From assembly GCA_951799425.1 (NCBI GenBank), contig OX637395.1, positions 40,229,173-40,293,172 on the forward strand: 64,000 nt of DNA. The letters run 5' to 3'. Source of the stretch: Ilex aquifolium. Taxonomy: Eukaryota > Streptophyta > Magnoliopsida > Aquifoliales > Aquifoliaceae. The stretch's first letter is position 1. Every line of letters begins with the position of its first letter. A program made the position numbers and the translations under genes. Under the pieces are notes generated by a model that was not told where the DNA came from, ran no database searches, and saw only the letters and a list, made by a program, of their open reading frames with translations. Positions 1-13,324 of the stretch are shown here, piece after piece.

Positions 1-269
1 AAATACATCTACGTTACTTATCTAAATTTTTAATCAAACATCATGTTCAAAAAGGAAAAAATCAAACATGATTTTGCTTTTGTAATACTTTTAAAATAGT
101 AAAAAAAAAAACAAATCAAGTTTAAAAATGGTAAAAAAAATAGAATGAAAATGAAGTAGAAGAAGTAAAACATGTCTTCCTTCTCCTTGGAAGTAGAAGG
201 AAACTTCTGGCCTGTGGTAGCTGACTCTTAAAAAGGCATCCATATCCATCTCGTACCTTTTGAAAGACA

Positions 270-498
270 TGACGTCACATAGTCTCACCGCGTCATCAAA
301 AAACCCCGTGTGAACACGCCCCTTCACACTAACATTCCTGCCAGCTCATCAAATGTTGGGCCATGAGCCCCGCCTGTCCAACCTGAACCCAGCACAAATC
401 CCACATGCCGCCAAAGCTATCTTCAAACACCGTGTTTGAACAGTGTGTAAAACACTATCATCCACGTAGACCTTTCCCTCCATATATATCCTTTGACC
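270..498 (+). promoter_or_regulatory. Promoter elements upstream of the ERF gene
   Basis: The palindrome TGACGTCA (bZIP/CRE type) lies at 270-277, a GCC-box core GCCGCC at 407-412, a TATATAT stretch at 483-489 and a W-box core TTGACC at 493-498. The TATA stretch is about 195 bp before the ATG at 683, which leaves a plausible long, pyrimidine-rich 5' leader. The GCC core is the kind of site ERF proteins bind, so feedback is possible, but that is inference. Confidence 0.45.
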
Positions 499-682
499 TC
501 GCTCTCTCCCTCGCCTCAATGTTACAAACCAAACTGATCAGATAACTAAAAAACATCTGAACTCGAAATTCCACACCACAGTTTTACTTCATCTCAACTT
601 CTCGTTTTAAGCCTCAATTTATCTCAAGTCAAAGATTTTAGTCCATAAATTATCTGGAGTTGACCTGCTAACATAATTCAGT

Positions 683-1471
683 ATGCAGAGGTCTAAGAAA
701 CCCAAATACGAACCTGTTTCTCCGATAAACCAACCACCGTCATCGTCGCTGCCACCACGGCTCACCCGAGAGCAGGAGGATTCTGTTATGGTAGCTGCCT
801 TGACAAATATAGTAACAGGCGGTGGTGGTGCCACCATGGACACCACCACCAACCATGAATTCCGACTGTTTCCGCCATTTGAAAGCGCAACCACATCTTA
901 TGTCTCCGAACCAGACACTTGTCAGTTCTGCAAGATTAGTGGGTGTTTGGGTTGCAACTTCTTCGCGCCACCAACTATGGATGATAAGGACTCGAAAAAC
1001 ACTGTGATCAAGAAGAAGAAGAAGAATTATAGAGGCGTTCGTCAGCGGCCGTGGGGGAAATGGGCGGCGGAGATTCGAGACCCACGCAAGGCGGCGCGTG
1101 TTTGGCTCGGTACATTTGATACGGCGGAGGACGCGGCGCGGGCTTATGACCGGGCCGCTATTAATTTCAGAGGGCCAAGAGCTAAACTCAATTTTGCATT
1201 TTCTGATTACACCGTCAACACTCAACAAAGCACACAGCTATCTCACCCGCCGCCACTACCACCACTACCGCCACCGCCACCGCCACAAACACAACTCCGG
1301 CAAGAATTTCCAGGAAAGAATGAGATTCCGGCGGGAACTGAAATAGGAACTAGCAAAGAAAAAGAATTCTGGGAAGTTATTGGGGAAGATGAAATGCAAG
1401 AATGGATGATGATGATGGATTTCAATGGCGATTCATCGGATTCTGGTAATGGAATTGTTCACAGTGCCTAA
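683..1471 (+). CDS. AP2/ERF transcription factor, group X (ABR1/ERF109-like)
   Basis: This single-exon gene encodes 262 aa. Residues about 115-172 form one complete AP2 domain, beginning [20 protein letters not shown] and containing [16 protein letters not shown], with the Ala and Asp typical of ERF rather than DREB proteins. A lysine run just before the domain is a likely nuclear localisation signal. Residues 80-91 hold C-x2-C-x4-C-x2-C, a putative metal-binding motif known in group X ERFs. Near the N-terminus [14 protein letters not shown] resembles the conserved N-terminal motif of the same group. After the domain come a proline run (about 190-205) and an acidic, Met-rich tail. Such factors are nuclear regulators of stress, wounding and regeneration responses. 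The exact orthologue cannot be fixed without a tree. The polyadenylation-like AATAAA lies at 1522-1527. Confidence 0.93.
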   Translation: MQRSKKPKYEPVSPINQPPSSSLPPRLTREQEDSVMVAALTNIVTGGGGATMDTTTNHEFRLFPPFESATTSYVSEPDTCQFCKISGCLGCNFFAPPTMDDKDSKNTVIKKKKKNYRGVRQRPWGKWAAEIRDPRKAARVWLGTFDTAEDAARAYDRAAINFRGPRAKLNFAFSDYTVNTQQSTQLSHPPPLPPLPPPPPPQTQLRQEFPGKNEIPAGTEIGTSKEKEFWEVIGEDEMQEWMMMMDFNGDSSDSGNGIVHSA

Positions 1472-2192
1472 GTATAGCAAGTAGCCACCAATTTTTTCTG
1501 ATTCTTCTGGGTTTTTTGTAGAATAAATTAGTTACATAGCTAGTTATGATTTTCCATGTAACTAGTTATAAAACTACTCACCATTTTAAAGAATTCTTGT
1601 AATTTTTTGTATTCTTTTTAGCATAGCTAGCTCTTAATTTGTATTTTTCAAGAGAATTTTTTTTATTTTTTATTCTTTGGTTGAACAAACTGACATCAAA
1701 ATTGTCTGGTTACAAATTCATTGTATTTGATGGTTGAATAATAAAAGGGTTACCTACAAATTTTTCATCCTAAAGTTTTTCTATTAGTAATGACTATGAT
1801 ACCCAATTATGTGTCGTATCGGAAATTATTGTACCAAAAAGTTTAATTACTACAAAAAAATTAATATTGATTATAAAATATCAGAAACGAACTTAATATG
1901 TTAAAATACATTCAAAACGATATCATTATGTCGTATCATCATCAAATTAATCTATAATTTCACATTTATTTCTTAATAATTTTCTATAAGATTTTGATAA
2001 ATAATCATTTTGTAAGGTAGCATTTCCCTTTCAATATTGGATGACATTAAAAAAGATTAACCTTCAACCTTACATATCATTCATGAGTCATGCTCACTGG
2101 GGAGAGAAGTTCTTTTGAGAAGATTGAAGGCAATGATCTCACAACAACACGTGCAATGGTTAATTAAAAACTTGCTTACCAGCTACGTTTGG

Positions 2193-2505
2193 GCTGTTAA
2201 TCAAACTGAACTACTCGAGTTCGGCTCAGGTTCGACTCGTTCAGGTTCGATTTGTTTTCTAAACGAGTTCAAATTTGAACAAGTTTTTAGGTTCGTTTAA
2301 AAAATAAGTCCTACAAGCTCGACTCAAACTCGACAGACTCGACTGGTTTATGTACAAATATTCGGGTTCGGCTTGAACTCGACTTGTTTTTGACTCGTTT
2401 TTTAAACGAGCCGAACTTGAACATTTTTTTAGGCTTGATTAAGAAACAAGTTTTTTAAGTTCGTCTCAAATTCGAATCAGACTCATTCGACTAACAGCTC
2501 TACCT
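2193..2505. repeat. Degenerate GAGCTCG-rich dispersed repeat, copy 1
   Basis: The segment is dominated by variants of CTCGAGTTCGGCTCG and AAACGAGCCGAAC, with imperfect inverted ends (GGCTGTTAATC at left, GACTAACAGC at right). It looks like a non-autonomous TIR element, but no clear target duplication is visible. Related copies occur at 3280-3540 and 11736-11945. Confidence 0.5.
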
Positions 2506-3038
2506 ACATCTAGCCAACAGAGATCCTCACATTAACCAACTAAGCTATGCCATTGCCCAATATTCGATATAATCGTCCGAATTTTTTTTTAGCTTAATAA
2601 TTAAGAATATTCGAACTAATTTAAGTATATATTTCGATTAATTTTTTCTCGGGTCGATTAAAGACCAATGATGCATGCCCAACGTCATGATATTGTCAGC
2701 TGCGAAAGTGGTGCACGTGGGGTCGGGGTGATCTCACCTGAGATGTTGACAGCGCAATCATATTAAAGCTTATACTTTTGCCACCTTCCAATTGATATGT
2801 GCTTTTTTTTTTTTTTGGTTTTTGTGTTTATAGATAATGGCATGTGCTTAATTAGACTAAACAAATTGGATTTCCCTTTTCACAAGCACACGCCCACGTG
2901 TGGAATTTGAGTTTTTTTTTTAATCTCAGGTGTCCAAGACCTCTTATTTTAGAGAGAGAAAGAGATGTTGTATCTACTGTATGACACCCAAATACATACA
3001 TATATACACCCACGTGTGGAATTGGAGTTCTTCTCTCA

Positions 3039-3065
3039 GGAGAGAGAGAGAGAGAGAGAGAGAGA
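3039..3065. repeat. (GA)n microsatellite
   Basis: This is an uninterrupted GA dinucleotide run. The rest of 1472-5206 is AT-rich intergenic DNA in which I see no further gene. Confidence 0.9.
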
Positions 3066-3279
3066 TGTTGGTTCTAGACTTCTAGTCGTATCCTTTGAAT
3101 GACCCACATTAGCATCAGGACATTGGTGGGTATCATCTGGGCAGAGTCGAGAGCACTCACTGGGTTTACTCGGTTTACTTCTTCACAGCAACGCGTGCAG
3201 TCAAAAGTTTTGTTTTTTTTCTTAATCTCATACTTATACTGTTAGTTCAACAGTTACATGTGTTAATCTAGCATAATTT

Positions 3280-3540
3280 TATGAGCTTGAGTCCGAGCTT
3301 ATTGAGCTCATTTTTTAAAATGAGCCTAAAAAATTATTTAAGTTCGACTTATTTAGAAAATAAATGTAAAATTTTATATAAATAAGAGGTAGCTTGACTA
3401 TTTTATATATAAAAAGTAAAATTTTACGAATTCGAGCCGAGCCTTTTAGACTCGTTTTTTCAAACGAGCTTACAAAATTACTCAAATTCAACTCATTTAA
3501 AACAGGAGTCGAGCTCAAGTCGAATCTTATCCGAACTGAA
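3280..3540. repeat. Degenerate GAGCTCG-rich dispersed repeat, copy 2
   Basis: It shares the GAGCTTGAG, GAGCCGAGCC and AAACGAGCT motifs of the copy at 2193-2505 but is more decayed. The ends are approximate. Confidence 0.4.
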
Positions 3541-5206
3541 CCCGAATAACTTGTCTATATTAACACCCACAATCAACTATTTTTAGTAATTTCAACACAT
3601 GTTTTAACTGTTAATTAACAGCTCACAACCCACTATTTTTACTAATTGCAACACGTTTTAGAACTGTTAATTACTACTAGGCTCAACCATCATGTAATGG
3701 GAATCTTTGTTAGTTGCGATGTCGGCTAGTTCAACACACCTTTTTTAGAAAATTCGATTCATGCACATGATATCTAACTCCTAGGTGTAAATTTAAGTTG
3801 AAAGAGATGATTGGATCAAATTTATCGAATTTTAATATATTCAAATTTAATTTGATTCTGAAAGACTAAAGTCAAGCTTAAACCGACTTCAATTCTTAGA
3901 ATTAAATTTTTTTATATCCAATTTAATAAGAAGCTTAAAAAAATTTGAGCCGAATTCAAACTGAAATCAAGGTCAACTTCTAAAAAAACACTTTACCCTT
4001 AGAAGTCAATAATCATTCCTAAATAAATTCATTTCTCAGCAAAAAAAAAAAAAAAATCTAAAATATGTAATTAGCCATCAAATAAAACTTTTAAATTTAG
4101 ATGTCCCAAAAGTCGAAAGATATATAAATGTGGCCTACAACTATTAGGTACAAACTTTATTCGTTCATCTTTCGAATAAGAATTATTTGATAATAAAATT
4201 AAAAATATTTATAAATAAGAACCTATGCCAACCCAACTACATGCTGCTAAAATTCAACTCATGTATAATACGATGAAATCTAATCAGATTCAATATTTAA
4301 AAAAAAAAAATTAATCGAACTTGAAAAAGGTAGACCAAGCCAAACTTGAATCATTTAACAACCCTCTGTATCTGGATCTCCCAAACTGTGGTTCACTTAG
4401 TCATGATTCAGTAATCCAATACCTTAAGCAAATTCTCAGGAATCATCCTGATTGAAACATGATACATGCTTACAGAGATACAAATACAGTAGCACATGAG
4501 GTCGCAAGATGGGAATTAGCCCTGAAGTAGACGGCCGTTCTTCCTAATCACCAACTTCCAAACTTAGTGAGTGAAGCAATGCTCAGCGAGACACCCACTT
4601 AGTATAGGAATTAGCTAGCTTAATTTTTTTTTCTCTTGTTCCTTTACTCTGTACTAAACCTTTTCCCAGCAAAAACAAAAACAAAAAACAGCCCTCTGTT
4701 CGCGGCTCCCCATGGGTTGATCTACCTTGGTGGTGGTAACCATAAAACTTTACCCCCTAAGATGTGAAAATGAAGGCAACAAGCCCCTTTGGAAACATCT
4801 CATTTTGAAGGGGCATACTAGAAATCTTGGATCAAATCTTCTTGTGGAACCTAGCTGTTGTCCCCATATCAAAAGAGAATCTCTCAAAAAAATTTAAAAT
4901 GAAATTAGAGGGAAGGCCAACAATTTTCACTCATGCATAAATTCTAAGACAGTACTAGAAATGATAACTTCAACGAGATTTCCTTGGAACAAATTACATA
5001 ATTTTGAGAGTAGTACTAGAATGGATAACCCTTTGGAAAGTTCTCGTGTTGCACTTTTTTTACTTTCCAGAAAAAAATACATAATTGAGAATTTTAAATA
5101 TCAACTACAGCTTCTACCTCAACCTAAACAGAGGAAAGTACTGGAGGAGAGAAATTAATATGCGAAAATTACAAGATAAAATAGAATCCACCAACTTTCT
5201 CCCCCC

Positions 5207-7871
5207 TTACAGAGCATCACGGGCAGCAATCCGGCAAACTATAGCATCAGCAATTGATGATATCCCTAGTTCCACGTTAGATATTTTGTAGTGCTGAAGT
5301 AGATGAAATCATCAATTTAAGAAATAACAGTAAAAGTAGCATAAGTTAGTTGAGAACTAATAATAGCCTATTGGAGTATTGTCGTTGTGTGTATGTGTGT
5401 GAGAGAGAGAGAGAAGACCCACAAACCTTTTGTATCTGGGTTTGATTTGCCCGCTCTTCCAATTCATCTAAATCGATCTCCTTACCTTTGATAAGTTTCT
5501 CTACAGCCATCATCTAGTCATGTAAATAATGTACATGTAACTTCCCCCATTAAACAAGTGCAAAATCAAGGATCACGGAACTCTGCAAAACAGCACCGAA
5601 TGACACGATGGTCTAACCTCATCAGTAGAAGCACCAAAACGAGCCACGAGGATGTAATGTGAGTTGTCCAAGATGCCACATCTTTTCAAAGATTCCGAGA
5701 TCTGGAAAGTATAAATCCCAGCAATGAATGGATCCGTGAATGAAAAAGCATAAGGAAAAAATAGTAGTAGAAATATAGAATATATTCATACATGCTTAGA
5801 GCCAGAGTAGTTGTAAACAAGCTCAGAATGCAGAGTACGTGTTGTCAATGATTCCCTTGATTTGGATATAAGAGTCTTATGCGCAGCTGCTAGAAGAGGG
5901 AAAACATCTGGGATCTGTAGCAGTTGTTCACATAGATTAGTTTATAGAGCAAGGAAAGTTTTGAAGCATATATGGGACAGGTAAAACTATGCCTACAAGT
6001 GATGCATTGAGAAATGCGACTTCTGGTTCCAGCGTTCTAGCTTGCATTAAATCCAGAAGTTCTCTGCAAGACAAGAGTTTGTTAGGCACTTGATTTCTAG
6101 CAAAGATTTTCTTTGAACATACTACTACAGGAAAAAAATAAACAAAACACCCTTCCAGACATTCTTTGTTCATCTATTTTGATATAAAGCCCTTGCAGAC
6201 ATTTTAATATATGATTTCATCTTTAAATCTAAAGCTAGAAACCATAATATTGGAAATTGCTTTTGGATCCTTTAATTTTTTGCTAATATTCTTGCTTTTC
6301 ATATACTGGCCCCTTTTAGGGTATGTATCTTCTTATCCTTGCTCCTATCAATCTTCTAGTATATCTTGTTCCACTCTTGATTGGCCCCCGTTGTTTTGAA
6401 TGTCTGATTTCGCTCAGATGGCCAACTATTATGGGCAAAGGAAGATTACCTTCGAAGTGCCAATGAAGCAAGCTGTCTTTGTATTACACTACACACTCAT
6501 TATGAGGCATCCAGGCAACACAAGAAACAGACCTTCACTATGGGAAACCGTTAACAGACAATAACTCTGGGGAATTGCAAAAGCATCCAGGAAGATATGA
6601 CCTACAAATTCTGGCACTTCCAAATGAAATCCAACATGAATAATAACATAAATACATGATAAACTATAGATGACACCAAAATTATCCAGGTTTCTTTTCT
6701 AATCTGATGCACCTCTGTTTCAGAAAACAAGTTTCTTCTCCTCTATTTGATCAAATTGTATGGCTTACTACAGAGAACAAAATCATTTCTCAACTTGTAA
6801 ACCAATTTAACAGTCCTCCAGAGGTTCATGACTTGGGCAGCAAAAGCTTAGTTAATTTTACCTTTCGAAACCCATGTGCACATCCCCCGTGATATAAAGC
6901 ATGAAACGAGGAAAAAAGATAGTACATGCAATGATGCTAACAATAGGGAAATTTTATGACAATAAGCAATTCGACTGTACTATACATACCAAGGAAACAA
7001 TGCCCCCAACCTCCCAGCATATTACATGCAATCAAGGAAGCTAACAATAAGGAACTTGTATGAGGCTCAAAAAGCCATCCGGCGTCACTATACATACTAC
7101 TGACCCCCCCTCCAATGTCATAGGTATGAGGTATCGCATGGCATCAAGGATGCTAACACAACGGAATTTGGATGAAACTCAAAAGCAATTCAGCGTAACT
7201 ATGCATACCAACAAAAGGGTCTCTTTTTAAGACAAGTTTCAATGCCCTATTCGAACTCTTCTCAAGTATCGGCTATGGTTTGCATCCCGCGGCACTCAAA
7301 AAGAATTTGCTATATACTCTCGATATTATAAAAAAAAAATTCAACCCCTATCTGTGCAAATGTTGACTTATAGCAAGCACAGTCTTCGCAACAACCTCAA
7401 TATTTTGCATAATCTCACTTAACAACTTGGACCAAGTATTCTTCACATGCCCACAATAAAAACATCCATTCATACAAATATAAAAACTAAAAACTTTAGT
7501 CTGCCCCCAAATTAATTTTCATTCCAACTCACCTTTTTCAAAAACAAAGACAGAACAAGTCATTAAAAATAAGGAGCCACCCAATAATTTTATCGTCCAG
7601 TTATCCTTTTCTCAATAACTTGCAAATTGGTTTTTCATCAAATTAGAAACCTACAAATTCGCATCCCGTAATCAAGGATTCTCCACGCTGAGACGTAGTT
7701 GAACACAGAAAACAGCTATACATCGACACAGAATAGGCACATAAGTATGTACATGTAAGAAGAAAATCTGAAGTGTTTTCCACAGAGAGAGCGAGAGTAC
7801 CTGGAGTTAGTGACGTCAGTGAAGAGGGCAAGAGAGAGAGTGGTGGCTCCATCGACCTCGAAGACCTTCAT
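5207..7871 (-). CDS. KEOPS/EKC complex subunit CGI121/TPRKB-like
   Basis: Six exons join in frame into 172 aa: 7871-7801, 6063-5997, 5914-5792, 5701-5618, 5513-5427 and 5293-5207, all with GT/AG borders. The ATG at 7871 begins MKVFEVDGATTLSLALFTDV. Later exons give LLDLMQARTLEPEVAFLNAS, IPDVFPLLAAAHKTLISKS, LTTRTLHSELVYNYSGSKH and, at the C-terminus, ELGISSIADAIVCRIAARDA. The length, the TRTLHSELVYN block and the C-terminal helix match the CGI121/TPRKB family. That family binds the Bud32/PRPK kinase in the KEOPS complex, which makes the t6A modification of ANN-decoding tRNAs. Intron 1 (about 1.7 kb) holds nothing I recognise. No break is seen, so it is probably functional. Confidence 0.9.
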
Positions 7872-8088
7872 AGCTCTGCTAAATTCGAAGAAAGAAAGAC
7901 CAAAAAGATTGAATTTTTATTGAAATTGAGAAGTGTTTAGGGTTATTAGCTGTTGGAATAAGGGAACTAGGGTGAGTTCTTGTCCGAATTCAAGGAAAAA
8001 ACCGGAGGTGGTAGGGTTTTGACGAAATATGGGCCAAAACGTGTTAATGGGCAAAACGATGCCGTATGCTTTTATGAGTTAATACCAA

Positions 8089-8161
8089 CGCGCCAGGTAG
8101 GGGTCGAACCTACGACTTTCTGCTTAGGAAACAGACGCTCTATCCACTGAGCTACAGGCGC
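8089..8161 (-). tRNA. tRNA-Arg(CCU)
   Basis: Read on the minus strand this is a 73-nt cloverleaf: acceptor GCGCCTG against CTGGCGC plus discriminator G, a D-arm with AGCTCAGTGGATAGAGC, an anticodon stem TCTGT/GCAGA around the loop TTCCTAA (anticodon CCU), and a T-arm GTAGG-TTCGACC-CCTAC. There is no intron and no encoded CCA. A TTTT run lies about 35 nt downstream. It decodes AGG. Confidence 0.96.
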
Positions 8162-9231
8162 TCTTGTTTTGCCACCTGTCTGTATTTATAATATTTTGTA
8201 GGGCCATAATTTCTTTGTTTTCCAAATTGAATCTTTTGTTGAATTAAGTAAATAAAAATTTCACAAATTATATTTCGTTTAATAATAGAAAATAAACTAA
8301 CCGATAATCTTTTTTTTGGTCATTAATTTAAGAAATAATTGATTTATGTGGTTTGAATATATTTATAGAATACATAGTAATGCATACACACGTGAAAAAT
8401 AATAATTTCATATATATATATCAATGATAATGCAAGAGATAGCATAATTTTGAATAAAATAATATGATAAATTATGATTTAACAAAACAAGATGGCTTCT
8501 AATAGAGCACAACAGAAAAAAAGTTGGGATAGATGTTTTTGTTAAATAATCCAATTTCTACTTTATTGAAGCTCTATGTTTTTCAATCATGTATGATCAT
8601 TTAGGTAAGGGGCATTAAATTTATTTTAGAGGTTACATCAAACACTAAACCCTAGTAATAATCAAACAAAAGAAAAAAAACATAGGGATCTCAAAAGTTG
8701 GTCCACAAAATGCTAAAAATAATTATATATTTTTCTTCTTATTACGAATGTCTATTTTTTTTATCGTATGAGTTAAATATAGTTAGGTTAATCTCGAACC
8801 AAATCAACTACATAATGAGAATTGTGAAACTATAATTCAATCCATCGTCCATTCCAAAAATTACATAGGAGTTTGATTTCAAAATTTTAATGGATGATGT
8901 GATCAAATCTTAATCAGACGATTCTTGTTATGGAGATTGATGATGTTAAATTAAGCACGAGCTTGAGACGGGAACTCTACAGCTTGGCAGAGGAGCTCCA
9001 CGATTCGGAGTGGCACAGTCCCAGGCTCCCAGCTTACTAGCCCACCAAACCAGTATCCCCAACTCGGTAGAGTCCTAATTCAATACATTTTGATTAATTC
9101 AAACCAAACTAAGATTCTTATGCTGCAACGAATTTTTACTCACTCTAACTCTGATATTGCCTTTATTCAAATAAAGGATAAGAACCCTCCAACAAACTAA
9201 GGTTAAGTTGGAGATCATCCAAAGGGAGTAA

Positions 9232-9599
9232 GAGCATCTCTAACTCACTCTCTATTTCTTCTCTTTTAGCTATTTTAACTAGCCAAACACAAAAAATTCT
9301 CTCCAACCCACTCTCTATTCCACTCTCTATTTCCTAGTTAACCCAAATGGCTCACCAAATGTGGTGAGCCATTTGAGCTCTCTAAATTCTCTCTCTACCT
9401 TTTTTTCTCTTTATCTCTCTCTATAAATATGTTTTACTTTTTTTAAATTATTGAAAGTTAGTGAAAGTTGGGTGTAGTAGTTAGCTAAAATAGAGAGTGT
9501 GGTTGAAGTGAATTTTAAAAAGTTGCTAGCTAAAATTGTGAATTGAATATTTAAATATATTTTGAGTAACTATTTTGTTGAGTGTAGTTGGAGATACTC
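9232..9599. mobile_element. Harbinger/Tourist-like MITE
   Basis: The 368-bp AT-rich element has terminal inverted repeats, GAGCATCTCTAAC at the left and the complement of GAGTATCTCCAAC at the right, flanked by a TAA/TAA target duplication (9229-9231, 9600-9602). It has no coding capacity. TIRs of this type with a TAA target are typical of PIF/Harbinger MITEs. The rest of 8162-10021 is AT-rich and shows no gene. Confidence 0.78.
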
Positions 9600-10021
9600 T
9601 AAGTCTCATTTCCAACTATATACGATCACTCTTCATGACTTAAATATTAAAGGATCGACCACCAAAACCTGTCCGATCCACGACTTTTCTTGTAGGAACT
9701 TTCACAAGGCGGGCAAGGCTCAATTCCGGCTCGGTGGACAGTTTCTGGCATCAACATGGATGGATTGGATTGATCAATTCCCAATTTAGTTCCGATCCAA
9801 ATTCACATTGATCCAAACCCGGTTTGCTTCACATCATAAACTCCGAACCCAATAATTGTGATCCGGTCAATCTAAAGGCTGCCTGCCTCTATCTTCATGC
9901 ACTGCCTTTGATGCGTCCACCCTCTCAACCATGTCCAACGTTGCCCTCTCATTTCCCTCCCCCTCTCTCTCTCTCTCCAAACAAACTCCCCAATCCATCA
10001 TCTCTGGCCCCCTACTCTAAA

Positions 10022-13000
10022 ATGTCCGTCTCCATCTTCCTCCTATGGCTTGTCAGCATCCCCTTCATCATCGTCCACGCCATCCCTGAACCAAGAGGTA
10101 ACAACCATCCCACCATTCCAGTACTTTGATGCATATATATGTACACATGAATACACACTTAGATTTATTTGCCTCTCTCTCTGATTGCCACATTCCTGTC
10201 AGGTTTCCTCCTAAACTGCGGTGCGACGGTTGATATAGAAGAAGGTAGCCTGAAGTACATCACCGACGAGGGTTTCATATCGGTCGGAAACCGATCAGTC
10301 CTCAAACAAACCGATCTACTACCAATACTATCCACATTAAGGTACTTTCCAGACACTTCTGCTCGGAAATATTGCTACGTTTTTCCGGTGATCAAAGGAG
10401 GGAAGTTTCTCGTAAGAACAACGTATTTCTATGGAAGTTTCGACGGAGGAAAGGAACCGCCGGTGTTCGATCAGATCATCGACGGCACGAAATGGAGCAC
10501 CGTCAATACGACGGCGGATTTCGCCGAGGGTTTGAGCTCGTACTTTGAGATCATTGTTACGGCTCATGCGAAGACGTTGAGCGTGTGCCTTGCGAGGAAT
10601 GAGCTCACGGTCTCGAGTCCGTTTATTTCGGCTCTTGAATTGCAGTTTCTTGATGGTTCACTCTATAATGCTACAGATTTTGGGAATTATGCATTGTCTA
10701 CTGTTGCTCGCCATAGCTTTGGGACTGGTGGAGATATCCTTAGGTATGAAAATTGAAAATCACCCCATCTCTTTTCTAATCTTTTGTTTGTGCAAATGTT
10801 ATTTCGATATGATCTAATTTATTCATCTAATCAATACTTGTTGTCGACTTGATAGTAAATCCAATATTTAATTAGAACATAACATGCTATCAATCTGATG
10901 GCACAAATTATATCTGTAAAATATGTTCAACTAATATTATTGTTATTTGTAATTTTTCATGCAAAAGCATACTCAAATGTCAAATTTTGGATGAGGAAGG
11001 AGGAAGGAAGATGGGATTTGTTTTGTTGGTCTGATGCTTTCAGATGATTCTATTTGAATCTAAAAAAATAAAACAATTATAATGACAACAATGTTACCAA
11101 ATCATAGCAATTGTCACATCTTAAATTAGATTTTTAGTTTCAAATAGTATTATTCCAATATTTAAATTCTCTAAGAAGTTTGATTGACCTCTGATATGTG
11201 AATATTGAACATGTCAAATCCAACTAGTTTTCCAGATGACCAGTTCAATCGATTCTGGCAACCATTCACCGACAACAACCCTGTGGTAACAAGCCGCTCC
11301 AATGTCACTCCTTCAGAATTTTGGAACATTCCACCAAAGCAAGCCTTCACTACAGCAATCACAACAAGCAGAGAAAAAAGTCTCACAGTCAAGTGGCCAC
11401 CATTTCCACTCCCCAGCAGCCGTTACTACATTGCGCTTTACTTCCAAGACAACCGGACTCCGAGCCCATATAGCTGGAGAGTTTTCGGTGTCAGTGTGAA
11501 TGATGAAAGCTTCTACACCAACCTCAATGTCACCAGCAGTGGTGTGTCTGTTTATGGCGCGGCATGGCCTCTTTCCGGGCAGACTGAGATTGTGATGACT
11601 CCCCGGACTGATATGCCAGTTGGGCCAGTGATCAATGCCGGGGAGGTGTTTCAGATTCTGCCTCTTGGAGGAAGGACTCTCACTAATGATGGTAGCCCCT
11701 TTTGGTTTCTTATGCACTGCAAATGAACCGAGTTTCATTCAAGTTTATGCTTGGTTCCTTTAATCAAATGAGCCTAAGCCGAGCTCTAGTTAGGTTTGTT
11801 TATTCAAACGAGCCGGGCCTGATTTTGACAAAAAAGGGGCAAGCTTGAATATAATATTTGAAACTCATGACGAGTCCATGAACATTCTTCAACAACAATC
11901 GAGGCGAGCTTGGATAGTCTGGCGCCCAGCTTAGCTCGATTCATTTGCAACCCTGTATGCTTCCAGATCATCAATGTTTCTTGATGAATTAATTATGTTT
12001 GGGCATTTTGCAGTGATGGTAATGGAAGATTTGGCAAGAAGCTTCGACAACCCGCCTAGGGATTGGTATGGAGATCCATGCCTACCTAAACAGAACTCGT
12101 GGACTGGAGTTACATGTTCCGAAGGAAAGAGAAACCGGGTTGTCTCTCTGTAAGTCACAACATGTTAGTAACATTAACCAGGGCACTTTGGCATAATCAT
12201 CTGTTTCTGCAAATCATATCACAGTGAGCACCTCTAAGACAAATTGTTCTCTCAAGGAACTCTATCGTTTGGTTATTTTAGTTTGATTTGTTTTGATTTT
12301 GCACCAACTTTTTCTTTCCTCATTACATGAAGGAATTTAACAAGCTTCAAAATGTCCGGGTCGCTGTCTGGAAGCATAACTAAGTTAACTGCTCTTACCA
12401 ATCTGTAAGTAGTTTAACCCTATTGATCTTACTAGCATACCCAAATTTTCCATTGTTATTCATTTGACAAATTACATTACTTTGAATGATGTCTATGCAG
12501 TTGGCTAGGAGATAATAAACTCTCAGGACCAATTCCAGACCTGAGCCCTTTGAAGACTCTGCAAACTCTGTAAGTTCCCAGACAATGGTGTCATTTTTTG
12601 TTTTTCTTCATTCTTTTATCTTCAGCTTACTAAAATTTTATTCGCAACACCTTGATTTAGACTTTGTTCTTGATGTGAAAAAAGGCATTTGCAGAACAAC
12701 CAATTCGAGGGACCGATCCCAAAATCATTGGGCCAACTTCCAAAACTTCATGAAATGTATGGTTCTGCCACTGGAAAGTTTGTCCAGTAATATAATATAG
12801 CTGCTCAAAGGTTAGCTTATGTGTTTGATGTTATGCTTTGTCTAACAGATTCCTCCAAAATAACAAACTCAATGGTAGCATTCCAGGGACCCTGATGAAC
12901 AGAAATGGCATAAACATTCAGTAAGACCAGATCTCCACTTTGCTTTCGGAATCTATTCTGTATTGTGACTCTTAGTGATCAATTCAACATCAGAAATATC

Positions 13001-13324
13001 TTGGTTTCGGTGGAAAATGAAATGAATCATTAATGCAAAATTGAATTTTCATACTTTATGTCAAAATATTTCAACTAATGTTTCAAAATCAAATTTCAAA
13101 TTCTTTTCCTCTCTCTCAATCATTTCAGAAACGTTTTTTTTTTTTTTTTGTTTCCAAACTAATAATTGCTCTTAAGATTTTTCTCTTACATAAACCTGAA
13201 GTACAATGCTTCTATAACCAACCTTATATGGGTTCCTCATCTACTTATCAAAGCATACAAGACTGTTATTTAATAATGGTGGTTTTGATTCAGGGTTTCT
13301 CCTGGAAATCTTCTGTTGAAGTAA
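10022..13324 (+). CDS. Secreted malectin-like/LRR protein (no kinase)
   Basis: Nine exons join into 510 aa: 10022-10097, 10203-10743, 11228-11691, 12014-12149, 12333-12404, 12501-12569, 12685-12756, 12849-12920 and 13294-13324. Residues 1-20 are a signal peptide (SVSIFLLWLVSIPFIIVHA). The malectin-like region (about 26-360) starts GFLLNCGA and includes YCYVFP, FDQIIDGTKW and RFWQPFTDNN. It is followed by the WYGDPC..WTGVTC cap and LRRs carried on 69-72-nt exons in a single phase, with WLGDNKLSGPIPDLS and LQNNKLNGSIP. The protein ends NLLLK with no transmembrane segment or kinase, unlike malectin-LRR receptor kinases. It is therefore probably an apoplastic receptor-like or carbohydrate-binding protein of the LRR/di-glucose-binding type. 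The border of exon 3 could alternatively fall a few bases later. Confidence 0.9.
11736..11945. repeat. GAGCTCG-rich repeat inside intron 3 of the malectin-like/LRR gene
   Basis: It carries AATGAGCCTAAGCCGAGCTC, AAACGAGCCGGGCC and CAGCTTAGCTCG motifs related to the repeats near 2.2 and 3.3 kb. It ends about 70 bp before the exon 4 acceptor, and the splice sites are intact. Confidence 0.4.

Noticed and set aside
740..1425. Minus-strand and alternative-frame ORFs over the ERF gene
   Set aside because: They are shadows of the AP2/ERF coding frame, with low-complexity content.
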